Positions 21,289 through 30,908 of a stretch of 64,000 bases of DNA are shown piece after piece. The translations under genes and the position numbers were made by a program. The notes below the pieces were generated by a model that searched no databases, was not told the DNA's origin, and saw nothing but the letters and a program-made list of their open reading frames with translations. This stretch comes from Rubrimonas cliftonensis (GTDB lineage: Bacteria > Pseudomonadota > Alphaproteobacteria > Rhodobacterales > Rhodobacteraceae). The DNA lies in contig NZ_FNQM01000001.1 of NCBI RefSeq assembly GCF_900107585.1, forward strand, positions 1 through 64,000. The letters are read 5' to 3'. The stretch's first letter is position 1; each line of letters opens with the position of its first letter.

Positions 21289-22987
21289 CGCCGGCGGAGG
21301 CGGCGCCGCGGGCCGCTTCCGCCTCCTCCTCGAGCACGATGTCGAGCCCGACGGCGAGCTTGCGCTTGATGCGCGCGAGGTCCTTGGGCTCGGGGTCGAG
21401 CGAGCGGGCGCGCTTCCACTGGAACTGCGCCTCGAGCCTGCGCCCGACGCGCCACAGGGCGTCGCCGAAATGGTCGTTGATCACCGGGTCGACCGGCGCC
21501 AGCTCGACGGCGCGCTCCAGCCATGTCACCGCGCCGTCGAAGTCGCCGAGCTTGTAGAGCACCCAGCCGAGCGAGTCGGTGATGTAGCCGTTGTCAGGCC
21601 GCTGATCGACGGCCTTTTCGATCATCGCCTGCGCCTCGGCCAGATTGTGGCCCATCTCGACCCAGGTGTAGCCGAGATAGTTCAGCACCAGCGGCTGATC
21701 GGGCTCCAGCTCCAGCGCGCGCAGGAAATGCGCCTCCGCCACGGGCCAGTTTCCGGCGCGCTCATGGGCGATGCCGCTCTGGTAGTAGAGCGTCCAGTCC
21801 GGGTCGCCGCCGGTTTCCGCCAGTTCGAGGGCGCGGTCATAGCGCGTCGCGGCCTCATCGAAGCGTTCCGCGCGGCGCAGCTGGTCCGCGAGCGCCAGCT
21901 GCGCGTCGAGCGAGGTCGCATTGGTCGCCACCAGCGCCCGCAGCGCCTCGATCGCGGCGTCGGTGCGGCCCAGCGCCTCCAGCGCGCCCGCGCGGCCGAT
22001 CTGCGCGCGCGCCCAGAGCGGGTCGCTCGCGGGCGTGGCGGCGTAGACGGCGAGCGCGGCCTCGTCCTGGCCGTCGCCCTGCAGCAACTCCGCGATGAGC
22101 AGCTGCGCCGGGGCGAGATCGGGGCGCAGATGGGTCGAGAGCCGGGCGTGCGCCAGCGCGAAGCGCCGGCCCGAGTCTCCGCCGAGCGCCGTCGCCACGC
22201 CGAACAGCGCCTCCGCGGCGCCCTCGGCCATGGTGGCGACCGGCGCGACCGTCGCGCCGCCTGCGTCGAGCCGGGCGATGGCGGCGGCCATGGTCGGGTC
22301 GCCGAGCCGGCTCGCCGCCTCGGTCCGCTCATAGAGTTCGCGGGCCTCGTCGTCCCGCCCAAGCGCCTCCAGCGCGGCGCCGTGGGCGAGCGACAGTCGA
22401 GTGGTCGGCCCGGAAGCCGCAGCCTCCGCCCGCTCGAATGCCTCTATCGCCCCCGCTGCGTCTCCGGCGGCGTGGCGCAGCATGCCCAGATGGGCGTCGG
22501 CGAAGAGCCTGAAGATCGGCGGTTCGCTCAGCTCCGCGAGCGCCGCCTCGGCCGCCGCGACGTCGCCGGCCCCGAACGCAGCCCACGCCTCCAGAAGCCG
22601 CCGGGTCAGCGGGAGGAAGGCGTCGGGCTGCTCCGCGAGCCGCTCCCGCGCGGCAACATGGTCGCCCTGCGCAAGCGCGGCCGCCACCAGCGCGAGATTG
22701 GCCACCCGATGATCCGGCGCCAGTTCCGCGAGGCGTTCGGCCATGGCGGCGCCGGCCTCGATCTGTCCCGACGCGATCAGGTTGAGGGCGGCGCCCTCCA
22801 TCAGCGCGACGTTGCCGGGGTCGGCCTCCAGCGCCTCGGCGTAGAACCGCGCCGCGGCGCCGACTGCTCCCAGCGCATCCGCGCTGCGCGCCGCGAGATA
22901 GGCGCCCGGCGCCTGGGCCGCCGCCTGGGAGGCGAGCAGCGCGAAGGCGAGCGCCGCCGCGCGGGAGATCGGGAAAGGCCCAGACAT
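21278..22987 (-). CDS. Exported TPR-repeat protein (upstream of ispE)
   Basis: A 569-aa tetratricopeptide-repeat protein. I place the start at ATG 22987, which opens a signal peptide (ISRAAALAFALLASQAAAQA); an earlier in-frame ATG at 23026 would bury it. Repeats run through the protein, the clearest near the C-terminus: LEPDQPLVLNYLGYTWVEMG, RPDNGYITDSLGWVLYKLGD and APVDPVINDHFGDALWRVGR. This last group is characteristic of alphaproteobacterial TPR proteins that precede ispE. It ends 11 nt inside ispE. The molecular role is unknown; periplasmic scaffolding is likely. Confidence 0.82.
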   Translation of the reverse strand: MSGPFPISRAAALAFALLASQAAAQAPGAYLAARSADALGAVGAAARFYAEALEADPGNVALMEGAALNLIASGQIEAGAAMAERLAELAPDHRVANLALVAAALAQGDHVAARERLAEQPDAFLPLTRRLLEAWAAFGAGDVAAAEAALAELSEPPIFRLFADAHLGMLRHAAGDAAGAIEAFERAEAAASGPTTRLSLAHGAALEALGRDDEARELYERTEAASRLGDPTMAAAIARLDAGGATVAPVATMAEGAAEALFGVATALGGDSGRRFALAHARLSTHLRPDLAPAQLLIAELLQGDGQDEAALAVYAATPASDPLWARAQIGRAGALEALGRTDAAIEALRALVATNATSLDAQLALADQLRRAERFDEAATRYDRALELAETGGDPDWTLYYQSGIAHERAGNWPVAEAHFLRALELEPDQPLVLNYLGYTWVEMGHNLAEAQAMIEKAVDQRPDNGYITDSLGWVLYKLGDFDGAVTWLERAVELAPVDPVINDHFGDALWRVGRRLEAQFQWKRARSLDPEPKDLARIKRKLAVGLDIVLEEEAEAARGAASAGDGG

Positions 22988-23080
22988 CAAAGGCTCCGGC
23001 GTTTTGAGGACTTGTGCGAGACCCAATTGACAATGGGTCGCGCATCGGCGCGCGGCAAGGAGGGCGGCGCGGCGACGCCC

Positions 23081-24733
23081 TCACATGTTGGGGTAGTTCG
23101 GCCCTTCGCCGCCCTGGGGCGTGCGCCACTCGATGTTCTGTGCTGGATCCTTGATGTCGCAGGTCTTGCAGTGCACGCAGTTCTGCGCGTTGATCACGAA
23201 GCGCGGCGCGCCGCCCTTGTCCTGCACCACCTCGTACACGCCGGCCGGGCAGTAGCGCGTAGCGGGCTCGGCGTATTTCGGCAGGTTCCAGGCTATCGGG
23301 CGCTCGGGATCCTTGAGGTGCAGGTGGCAGGGCTGCTCCTCGGCGTGGTTGGTGAAGCTGTAGGCCACGTTGGTCAGGCGGTCGAAGCTCAGCACGCCGT
23401 CCGGCCTGGGATACTCGATCGGCTCGTAGCGACTGGCGCGGCCGGTCGCCTCCGCGTCGGACTTGCCGTGCTTCATCGTGCCGAACGGGTTCCAGCCGAC
23501 GAGGCTCGACAGCCACATGTCGAGCCCGCCGAGCGCGACGCCGCCGGCGAGGCCGTATTTCGACCACAGGGGCTTCACGTTGCGCACCGGGCGCAGGTCC
23601 TTCGCGATGGGGCCGCTCAGCACGTCCGTCTCATAGGCCTCCAGCGCGTCGCCGCCGCGGCCTTCCTTCAGCGCCGCCGCAGCCGCATCAGCCGCCGCGA
23701 TGCCGGAGAACATCGCATTGTGGTTGCCCTTGATGCGCGGCACGTTCACGAAGCCCGCCGAGCAGCCGATCAGCGCGCCGCCGGGGAAGGCGAGCTTCGG
23801 AATCGACTGCCAGCCGCCCTCCGAGATCGCCCGCGCGCCATAGGCCACCCGCTTGGCGCCCTTCAGCAGCGCCGCAACCTCGGGGTGGTGCTTCCAGCGC
23901 TGGAACTCCATGTAGGGGAACAGGTGCGGGTTCCGGTAGTTGAGGTGCACCACAAAGCCGACATAGACCTGATTGTTTTCAAGGTGATAGATGAAGCCGC
24001 CGCCGCCGGCGTTGCCGCCCAGCGGCCAGCCCATCGAGTGCGTGACATGGCCGGGGCGGTGCAGCGCCGGGTCCACCTCCCACAGCTCCTTCATGCCGAG
24101 GCCGTACTTCTGCGGCTCGCGGCCCTCGGCCAGCGCGTATTTCGCGATGGCCTGCTTGGAGAGCGAGCCGCGCACGCCCTCGCCGAGCAGCACATAGCGC
24201 CCGCGCAGCTCCATGCCCGGCTCGTAGGACGGACCGGGGACGCCCTCCTTCGTCAGGCCGAACTCGCCGGCGACGACGCCGACGACCTCCCCCCTGTCGC
24301 CGAAGATCAGCTCCGAGGCCGCGAAGCCCGGGAAGATCTCCACGCCCAGCGCCTCCGCCTGCTCCGCCATCCAGCGGCAGACGTTGCCCATCGAAACGAT
24401 GTAGGCCCCGTGATTCGACATGAATTTCGGCAGCAGCGCGTTGGGGATGCGCAGCGAGCCGGCCTCGCCGAGAATCCTGAATTCGTCGGACGTTACCGCC
24501 GTGGCCACCGGCGCGCCCTGCGCCCTCCAGTCCGGCAGCAGCGCGTCAAGGCCGGAAACGTCGAGCACTGCGCCGGAGAGGATGTGCGCCCCGACCTCCG
24601 AGCCCTTCTCCAGCACGACGACCGAGATTTCGGGATCGATCTGCTTCAGCCGGATCGCCGCCGAGAGGCCCGCCGGCCCCGCGCCCACGATCACCACGTC
24701 ATAGTCCATCGCCTCGCGCTCGATCCCGCTCAT
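23081..24733 (-). CDS. Electron transfer flavoprotein-ubiquinone oxidoreductase
   Basis: A membrane-associated FAD/4Fe-4S enzyme that passes electrons from reduced ETF, fed by acyl-CoA and amino-acid dehydrogenases, to ubiquinone. The N-terminal FAD-binding VVIVGAGPAGLSAAIRLKQ and GAHILSGAVLDVSGLDALL segments and the quinone-domain GCSAGFVNVPRIKGNHNAM are typical. The C-terminal cluster-binding region has Cys residues in NCVHCKTCDIKDP plus an earlier ARYCPAGVYE-like Cys (TRYCPAGVYE). The start at ATG 24733 has gagagg five bases upstream; ATG 24751 has none. Length 550 aa matches the family. Confidence 0.96.
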   Translation of the reverse strand: MSGIEREAMDYDVVIVGAGPAGLSAAIRLKQIDPEISVVVLEKGSEVGAHILSGAVLDVSGLDALLPDWRAQGAPVATAVTSDEFRILGEAGSLRIPNALLPKFMSNHGAYIVSMGNVCRWMAEQAEALGVEIFPGFAASELIFGDRGEVVGVVAGEFGLTKEGVPGPSYEPGMELRGRYVLLGEGVRGSLSKQAIAKYALAEGREPQKYGLGMKELWEVDPALHRPGHVTHSMGWPLGGNAGGGGFIYHLENNQVYVGFVVHLNYRNPHLFPYMEFQRWKHHPEVAALLKGAKRVAYGARAISEGGWQSIPKLAFPGGALIGCSAGFVNVPRIKGNHNAMFSGIAAADAAAAALKEGRGGDALEAYETDVLSGPIAKDLRPVRNVKPLWSKYGLAGGVALGGLDMWLSSLVGWNPFGTMKHGKSDAEATGRASRYEPIEYPRPDGVLSFDRLTNVAYSFTNHAEEQPCHLHLKDPERPIAWNLPKYAEPATRYCPAGVYEVVQDKGGAPRFVINAQNCVHCKTCDIKDPAQNIEWRTPQGGEGPNYPNM

Positions 24734-24922
24734 GTCGCCCTCTCGCTGCATTGCACACGGGAACTATCCCTCGGAGGGTTCAAGATCAATTGTCGGTCGA
24801 TCCGATGCGGCGAAAGCGCGGCGCCGCATGCTCAAGCCACATCCCCATCCGAACTTTAATCGTGCCTTCACCGCACGCCGTTACCGACTGCTTCTGGGTC
24901 TTTGGTCCGGAGAGAACACCTT

Positions 24923-27328
24923 ATGTCCGCCGATTTCGCACCGCCCCGCGACGCCGCCCTCGTGACGGCGCTTCTCGACGACCGCATCGCCATGGCCCGC
25001 ATGGCGCCGGGCGATTGGCGGATCCTGGCGTGCAACGCCGCCGCCGACGCGCTGCCCGGCGGCCGCGACGGGCTTGCGGCTGCGCTCGTCGATGCAAGGG
25101 ACGCGGCCGAGGCGGCGCTCGCGGAATGCATGGCGGACGGCGCGGCGCCGCTTGCGCTCACGCTCGACGGCCGCGCCTTCTCGGCGCGCATCGCGATTGA
25201 GGAGGGCGGCGCGCTTCTGCTGGCCGGTTCGCTCGACGCTGCGCCGACCTCGGCGGGGTCGTCCGACGGGCCCGCCGCCGACGAACTCGCCGGTCTGCGC
25301 GCCATGGCGGAGGCGATCGACACGACGCGATGCGTCATCGAATACGACATGGACGGCGCCATCGTCCGGATGAACGACAACGCCCTGTCTGCGCTGGGAT
25401 ATTCCGGGCACGAGGTGCTCGGCCGCCCACGCGCCGCGATCCTCGCCCCGGGCGAGGCCGCGGGCGCCGAGGACGGGTCGTTCTGGGCTGATCTGCGTGC
25501 GGGCGGCACTGTCAGCGGCGAGTTCAGGCTGGTTGGCAGAGGCGGCAAGCCGCTCTGGTTCAAGGGCGCCCACGCGCCCGTCGCAGGGGCGGCTGGCGCG
25601 ATCACCGGCGTGCTGTGCGTCGCCGAGGACGACACCGAGGAGAAGATGCTCCTCGCGGCCAGGAACGGCAAGATCAACGCGATCAGTCTCTCCCAGGCCG
25701 TGATCGAATTCGACATGAGCGGCATGATAATTGACGCGAACGACAACTTCCTCAAGTCGATGGGCTATACGCTGGATGAGGTCCGTGGCCGCAATCACGC
25801 GATGTTCGTCGACCCGGCGCTCGCAAAGTCGAAGGCTTACGAGGAGTTCTGGGCGCGGCTGGGCCGCGGCGAGTCCATCCGCGACGAGTTCAAGCGGTTC
25901 GGTCGGGACGGGCGCGAGGTCTGGGTCCAGGCAGCCTACAACCCGATCTTCGACCCGGTGGGCCGGCCGTGGAAAGTCGTCCAGTTCGCAACCGACGTCA
26001 CCCGCGACAAGCTGCGCAACGCCGAGTTCGAGGGCAAGGTCGATGCGATCGGTCGAAGTCAGGCGGTCGTCGAGTTCGACTTGAAGGGCAACGTCCTGAC
26101 CGCCAACGACAACTTCCTGCAACTCCTGGGCTGGCGGCTGGACGACGTCGTCGGGCGGCACCACCGCGTGTTCTGCGACCCCGAGGACGTCCAGACCGAC
26201 AAGTATGCGGAGTTCTGGGAGCATCTGGGCCGCGGCGAGTACCACGCCGGGGAGTTCAAGCGCATCACGTCCGGCGGCAAGGAGGTCTGGATCCAGGCGA
26301 CCTACAACCCGATCTTCGATCTCGATGGCCGTCCGATGAAGATCGTGAAGTACGCCGTCGACGTCACCAGCGCCAAGCACCGCGCCGTGGAGTTCGAGAG
26401 CAGGTGGGACGCGGTCAACCGCGGGCAGGCGGTCATCGAGTTCGACCTCGACGGCAACGTGCTGACCGCGAACGACAACTTCCTGCGAACGATGGGCTAT
26501 TCGCTGCGTGAGGTGAAGGGCAATCACCACAGCATGTTCTGCACCGGCGACTATATCCTCTCCGAGGAGTATCGCGACTTCTGGCTCAAGCTCGGCAAGG
26601 GCGAGCACCATACAGGGCGCTGCCAGCGCGTCGGCAAGTTCGGCCGCACCGTCTGGATCCAGGCGTCCTACAGCCCGATCCTGAACCTGCGCGGCGAGGT
26701 GGTGCGGGTCGTGAAGTACGCAAGCGACGTCACGCGCCATGTCGCGCTGGAGGAGCGCATCGCCGCGAAATCGGAGGAGATGCGGTCGGTGGTGGCGCTG
26801 CTGACCGACTCGATCGACGAGATCAACGGCAGCACCGACGCCACCAAGTCGCTCGCCGGCGAGACCCAGGGCAACGCAGAACGGGGCTACGAGGCCCTGA
26901 AGAACGCGATCAGCTCCATCGAGCTGATCCAGAAATCCTCCAGCGAGATCTCCGAGATCGTTCAGGTCATTGTCGAGATCGCCGGGCAGACCAACCTGCT
27001 CGCCTTCAACGCCGCGATCGAGGCGGCGCGGGCGGGCGAGCACGGCGTCGGCTTCTCGGTGGTCGCCGACGAGGTGCGCAAGCTCGCGGAGCGGTGCAGT
27101 CAGGCCGCGCGCGAGATCACCAAGCTCATCGACGAATCGGCCAAGCGCGTGGACCAGGGCACCGAGCGGTCCCACCTCGCCAAGCAGGCCTTCGAGGAGA
27201 TCGTCGGCAGCGTCGACCGCACCGGGGCGGCCATCAACGGCATCGCCGGTTCGGCGCGCTCGCAGCGGGAGGTGTCGGCGCGCGTCGCGGCGCTGATCGG
27301 CGAGCTCACCGGCGTCGCGGCGGCCTGA
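24923..27328 (+). CDS. Soluble methyl-accepting chemotaxis protein with serial PAS domains
   Basis: An 801-aa cytoplasmic chemoreceptor with no transmembrane segment. After a degenerate N-terminal region come four PAS modules. The last three are close copies of about 120 residues each (nt about 25680-26035, 26036-26400, 26401-26760), each with ANDNFL...MGY or LGW, a GRxH or GNHH turn, a Y-x-EFW or YRDFW helix, and a closing WIQAxYxPI strand. The short signalling domain has the CheA/CheW-binding hairpin [20 protein letters not shown] and [19 protein letters not shown] pairs in the PAS domains could bind heme, suggesting redox or oxygen sensing, but this is inference. It starts at ATG 24923 after ggagag; the CheW gene follows after 13 nt. 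Confidence 0.92.
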   Translation: MSADFAPPRDAALVTALLDDRIAMARMAPGDWRILACNAAADALPGGRDGLAAALVDARDAAEAALAECMADGAAPLALTLDGRAFSARIAIEEGGALLLAGSLDAAPTSAGSSDGPAADELAGLRAMAEAIDTTRCVIEYDMDGAIVRMNDNALSALGYSGHEVLGRPRAAILAPGEAAGAEDGSFWADLRAGGTVSGEFRLVGRGGKPLWFKGAHAPVAGAAGAITGVLCVAEDDTEEKMLLAARNGKINAISLSQAVIEFDMSGMIIDANDNFLKSMGYTLDEVRGRNHAMFVDPALAKSKAYEEFWARLGRGESIRDEFKRFGRDGREVWVQAAYNPIFDPVGRPWKVVQFATDVTRDKLRNAEFEGKVDAIGRSQAVVEFDLKGNVLTANDNFLQLLGWRLDDVVGRHHRVFCDPEDVQTDKYAEFWEHLGRGEYHAGEFKRITSGGKEVWIQATYNPIFDLDGRPMKIVKYAVDVTSAKHRAVEFESRWDAVNRGQAVIEFDLDGNVLTANDNFLRTMGYSLREVKGNHHSMFCTGDYILSEEYRDFWLKLGKGEHHTGRCQRVGKFGRTVWIQASYSPILNLRGEVVRVVKYASDVTRHVALEERIAAKSEEMRSVVALLTDSIDEINGSTDATKSLAGETQGNAERGYEALKNAISSIELIQKSSSEISEIVQVIVEIAGQTNLLAFNAAIEAARAGEHGVGFSVVADEVRKLAERCSQAAREITKLIDESAKRVDQGTERSHLAKQAFEEIVGSVDRTGAAINGIAGSARSQREVSARVAALIGELTGVAAA

Positions 27329-27341
27329 GGAGGGCTGAGAG

Positions 27342-28940
27342 ATGGATGGCGGCGTCGCGCCAGCGACCGTCGACGGGGCGGCGCCGGAGGCTTTCGTTCC
27401 GCTGATGACGCTCGGCCAGTTCGCGGCGCCCGCCAGCGAGACGATCGAGCGCACCTTCGGGCTGTTCCGCATCGGCGCGGCGCTCGTCGCGATCCCTGTC
27501 GGCGCGGTGCGCGAGGCGACCCTGAACCGCCCGCTCTCGGCGCTGCCGGGGGCCTGCGACGGCATGCTCGGCGTGCTCACCCTGCGCGGCGACGTGATCC
27601 CGGTGCTGGACCTGCGCCGCGTCGTCGGCGGCGAGGTCGGCGGCCCGCCCCAGCCGATCATTCTGGTGGTGCGGCTGCAGGGGCATCGGCTGCTCGGCTT
27701 CTCCGCGGACGAGGTCTGCGGCATCGCACGCGCCGCGCCGGGCCGGATCGCCAGTCTCGAGACGCGCTCGCTAGGCGACGCGACGCTCACCCCCGAGACG
27801 CTGGTGGTGGGGGAGGAGGCGGCCGCCGTCCTAGACATCGAGCGCATCGGCGCCCTGCCGGGCGTGCCCCTCGGCATGGAGCAGGCGCCCGCCGGCCGCA
27901 ACCGCGGCGGCGACGACCTGCGCGCCATGCTGACTTTCCGCGCCGACGAGGCCTATTTCGCGGTCGACGCCCTGCGTGTCGAGGCGGCGGTGCCGCGGCA
28001 GCCGATCCGCCGGAATGCGCTCTCGCACGGTCCCTGCATCGGCGTCATCGAACGCCAACGACTCGAGATCCCGGTGCTCTGTCCGAGCGGCGCGCTCGGC
28101 GTGGGCGAGGCGCAGCACCCCGCGGAGGCGGAGGTGGTGATCCTGAGGCTCGACAACGGCGCCCTCATCGGCCTGGCGATGGACGAGGTGCGCGACATCC
28201 GGCGCGTGCCCGGCGGCGAGATCGTCCCCCTGCCGCAGGGATGCGCGGGCGGCTTCTTCAGCGGGCTGATCGCCGAGAGCGAGGGCGTCCAGTCCCTGGT
28301 GCTCGACCTCGCGGCGATCTCGGCGCGGAAGCTTTTCGTCGACCTTGCCGCCATGACGCGCAGCCTGTCGGACGGGACATGCGCGGAGGACCGGCTGGCG
28401 GCGTCGACGCGCGGCGAAACGGGGCGCCCGGACGCAAAGGGCGAGGCCGGAGAGGCCGACGTCGGCGCGGCGCCGGAGACGGTCGCGCGCAGTGCGGCGG
28501 AGCCGCGAGGCGTCGTCTCCGACCGCCGCCAGCACCTCGTTTACGAGGCCGGGTCGGAATTCGCGACGCCGCTGACGGACGTGCGCGAGATCACGCCGAT
28601 GCCGCCGAAACTGGCCCCGCCGCCATCCCGCCGCGCCGGACTGCTGGGCGTGTGGCGGCATCGCGACGGCGCGACGCCGCTCTACAGCCTCGCCGGCGCC
28701 CTGGGCCTGTTCCCGCCGCAGCGCGAGACCCATGTGCTGATCGTGGAGACGCGGTCGGGCTGCGTCGGCTTCGCCATCGAGCGCCTGAACTCCATCGAAA
28801 CCGCCGTCTGGAGATCGCGTCAGGTGCGCGAGGACCATGCGCCCGGCGACGTGCTGGTGCGAATCGGGGTGGGAGAGGGCGCCCGCGCCGTCGCCAGGGC
28901 CGACCTCGCTGCGCTCGCCGAGACGCTGCTGGAGCGCTGA
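27342..28940 (+). CDS. CheW-like protein with three CheW modules
   Basis: A 532-aa adaptor that should link chemoreceptors to a CheA kinase. Three CheW-like beta domains can be seen: residues about 35-180 (FGLFRIGAALVAIPVGAVRE, then GVLTLRGDVIPVLDLRRVVG), about 190-345 (MLTFRADEAYFAVDALRVEA, then LRLDNGALIGLAMDEVRDI), and about 395-530 (LVYEAGSEFATPLTDVREI, then LIVETRSGCVGFAIERLNSI). A low-complexity charged linker (about 345-390) precedes the third. No receiver domain is attached, so it is not CheV. Gene order says it serves the PAS chemoreceptor upstream. No cheA, cheR or cheB is in the window. Confidence 0.85.
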   Translation: MDGGVAPATVDGAAPEAFVPLMTLGQFAAPASETIERTFGLFRIGAALVAIPVGAVREATLNRPLSALPGACDGMLGVLTLRGDVIPVLDLRRVVGGEVGGPPQPIILVVRLQGHRLLGFSADEVCGIARAAPGRIASLETRSLGDATLTPETLVVGEEAAAVLDIERIGALPGVPLGMEQAPAGRNRGGDDLRAMLTFRADEAYFAVDALRVEAAVPRQPIRRNALSHGPCIGVIERQRLEIPVLCPSGALGVGEAQHPAEAEVVILRLDNGALIGLAMDEVRDIRRVPGGEIVPLPQGCAGGFFSGLIAESEGVQSLVLDLAAISARKLFVDLAAMTRSLSDGTCAEDRLAASTRGETGRPDAKGEAGEADVGAAPETVARSAAEPRGVVSDRRQHLVYEAGSEFATPLTDVREITPMPPKLAPPPSRRAGLLGVWRHRDGATPLYSLAGALGLFPPQRETHVLIVETRSGCVGFAIERLNSIETAVWRSRQVREDHAPGDVLVRIGVGEGARAVARADLAALAETLLER

Positions 28941-28977
28941 AGCGCGCGGGTCGCCCCGGCGCCGGGGCGGGCTGCGC

Positions 28978-29223
28978 TCAGGCCATGCCCAGCGCGGCCT
29001 TGTAGAGTTCCAGGATCGCCTCGTGCTCGGCCAGGTCGTCCGGGTCGGCCTTGCGGAGCTTCAGGATCTGGCGGATCACCGAGGTGTCGAAGCCGAAGCC
29101 CTTCGCCTCGGCCATGACCTCCTTGATCTGCTCGGCGACCGCCTTCTTCTCCTCCTCAAGCGTCTCCAGCCGCTCGACGAAGGCCCTGAGCTGTTCGTGG
29201 GAAAGGGTGTCGGGGCCGGACAT
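28978..29223 (-). CDS. gapR: GapR-type nucleoid-associated protein (DUF2312)
   Basis: An 81-aa protein of the former UPF0335/DUF2312 family. In Caulobacter, GapR binds overtwisted DNA ahead of forks and transcription units and stimulates topoisomerases. The sequence matches the family along its whole length: a long N-terminal helix (LRAFVERLETLEEEKKAVAE), the hallmark KEVMAEAKGFGFDTSVIRQI and RKADPDDLAEHEAILELYK. It stands alone on the minus strand; a G-rich repeat lies in its upstream region. Confidence 0.93.
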   Translation of the reverse strand: MSGPDTLSHEQLRAFVERLETLEEEKKAVAEQIKEVMAEAKGFGFDTSVIRQILKLRKADPDDLAEHEAILELYKAALGMA

Positions 29224-29293
29224 GGGCAGCGCTCCGTGGATGAGAGACGTCCGCGCGGGGCGCGGTCAGGCGCGCTGTCTAGCGAGCGCGCGC

Positions 29294-29345
29294 CGGGCGG
29301 GCAAGGCGGGCGGGCAAGGCGGGCGGCCGGGGCGGGCGGCCGGGC
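29294..29345. repeat. Four 13-bp G-rich tandem repeats upstream of gapR
   Basis: The units are cgggcgggcaagg twice, then cgggcggccgggg and cgggcggccgggc. They lie between the gapR start (29223) and the 3' end of the dehydratase gene (29392). Runs of three and four G on the + strand could form a G-quadruplex. Confidence 0.75.
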
Positions 29346-29391
29346 GAGCCGGCCGGAACGGGAGACGGCGCGCGAGCGCGGCGCCGCGCGC

Positions 29392-30897
29392 TCACATGAC
29401 GGCGCCGATGCTCCACGGCACGAACTCGTAGTCGCCCAAGCCCTGCGCCTCGGACTTGGTGCGCTCGCCCGACGCGACCCGCAGCAGGGTCTCGTAGATC
29501 TCGCGCCCCTTGTCGTCCACGCTCACGCCGCCGTCGAGGATGTCGCCGGCGTTCACGTCCATGTCCTCGACCATGCGGCCGTACATTTCGGAATTGGTGG
29601 CGATCTTCAGCGTCGGCGCGGGCTTGGACCCGAAGGCGGAGCCGCGCCCCGTGGTGAAGGCGACCAGGTTGCAGCCCGAGGCGATCTGGCCCGTCACGCT
29701 GGCGGGGTCGTAGCCGGGGCTGTCCATGAATCCGAAGCCGGGCTTCGTCACCGGCTCGGCGTACTTGTAGACGCCGGTCAGCGGGGTGGTCCCGCCCTTG
29801 GCGGCTGCGCCGAGCGACTTCTCCAGAATGGTCGTCAGCCCGCCCTTCTTGTTGCCGGGGGAGGGGTTGTTGTCCATCGAGCCGCGGTTGCGGGCGGTGT
29901 AGTCCTCCCACCAGCGGATCAGCTCGAGCAGCTTGTCGCCGGTGGCGCGGTCGACGGCGCGGGCGGTGAGCAGGTGTTCGGCGCCGTAGATCTCCGGCGT
30001 CTCCGCCAGCACGCCGGCGCCGCCCTGCGCCACCAGCAGGTCGCAGGCGCGACCCAGCGCGGGGTTGGCGGTGACGCCCGACCACGCGTCGGAGCCGCCG
30101 CATTGCAGCGCGAGCTTCAGCGCGGAGGCGGGGCAGGGCTCGCGCCGCGCCGCGTTCGCCAGCGGCAGCATGGCGCGGATCTTCTCCACGCCCTTCTCGA
30201 TGGTGCGGCGCAGGCCCGCGACGTCCTGGATGTTCATCACCTGGAACAGCGGCCCCTGCTTCAGGCCGTAGGCCTCCAGCAGCCAGTCGATCTGGTTCAT
30301 CTCGCAGCCGAGGCCGACCATCAGCACCCCGCCGCAGTTGGGGTGGCGCGCATAGCCCCACATCACCCGCTGCAGCGCCTCGAAGCCCTCGCCCGAATCG
30401 GCCATGCCGCAGCCGGTGCCGTGGATGAAGGCGGCCACGCCGTCGACGTTGGGAAAGTCCCGCAGCTCCGCCGGGCCGAACGCCTGCGCGATGGCGCGCG
30501 CGGCGGTGGCGGAGCAGTTCACCGAGGCGATCACCGCGATGAAGTTGCGCGTACCGACTGCGCCGCCCTCGCGCCGGAAACCCATGAAGCTGTCGGCCTG
30601 CGCCGCGGCGGGGGCGGGGCGCAGGTCTGTCCCGAAGGCGTATTCTCCCGCCACCGCGCGGAAGGCGAGGTTGTGGACGTGGACGTGCTCTCCCGGCGCG
30701 ATGGCATGCGAGGCGTAGCCGATCACCTGCCCGAACTTGCGCAGCGGCGCGCCCTGGGCGATCGCCCGCAGCGCGATCTTGTGGCCGCGGGGGATGAGCG
30801 CCGCCGCCGTCACGCCGGACGCCTGCGCGCCGACCTCCAGCGGGCGGGTGGCCACGGCGACGTCGTCGGCGGGGTCCAGCGTGACGACAGGCTGCAT
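29392..30897 (-). CDS. uxaA: UxaA-family altronate dehydratase
   Basis: A 501-aa sugar-acid dehydratase that removes water from D-altronate, or a related aldonate, to give a 2-keto-3-deoxy acid. The N-terminal SAF-like domain has the typical GHKIALRAI and HVHVHNLAF segments; the C-terminal domain has GCGMADSGEGFEAL, MVGLGCEMNQID, GGSDAWSGVTANPALG and DNNPSPGNKKGGLTTILEKS, all hallmarks of full-length UxaA. The start at ATG 30897 avoids an Arg-rich upstream extension. It follows dctM by 11 bp, so it is the catabolic member of a TRAP transporter operon. The exact substrate is not proven by sequence. Confidence 0.87.
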   Translation of the reverse strand: MQPVVTLDPADDVAVATRPLEVGAQASGVTAAALIPRGHKIALRAIAQGAPLRKFGQVIGYASHAIAPGEHVHVHNLAFRAVAGEYAFGTDLRPAPAAAQADSFMGFRREGGAVGTRNFIAVIASVNCSATAARAIAQAFGPAELRDFPNVDGVAAFIHGTGCGMADSGEGFEALQRVMWGYARHPNCGGVLMVGLGCEMNQIDWLLEAYGLKQGPLFQVMNIQDVAGLRRTIEKGVEKIRAMLPLANAARREPCPASALKLALQCGGSDAWSGVTANPALGRACDLLVAQGGAGVLAETPEIYGAEHLLTARAVDRATGDKLLELIRWWEDYTARNRGSMDNNPSPGNKKGGLTTILEKSLGAAAKGGTTPLTGVYKYAEPVTKPGFGFMDSPGYDPASVTGQIASGCNLVAFTTGRGSAFGSKPAPTLKIATNSEMYGRMVEDMDVNAGDILDGGVSVDDKGREIYETLLRVASGERTKSEAQGLGDYEFVPWSIGAVM

Positions 30898-30908
30898 CGG
30901 GACGGCCC

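Noticed and set aside
24881-27928. Very long minus-strand frame (over 1000 codons) opposite the chemoreceptor and CheW genes
   Set aside because: The + strand carries clear PAS, MCP and CheW motifs. The minus frame has no recognisable domain and arises from high GC at third positions.
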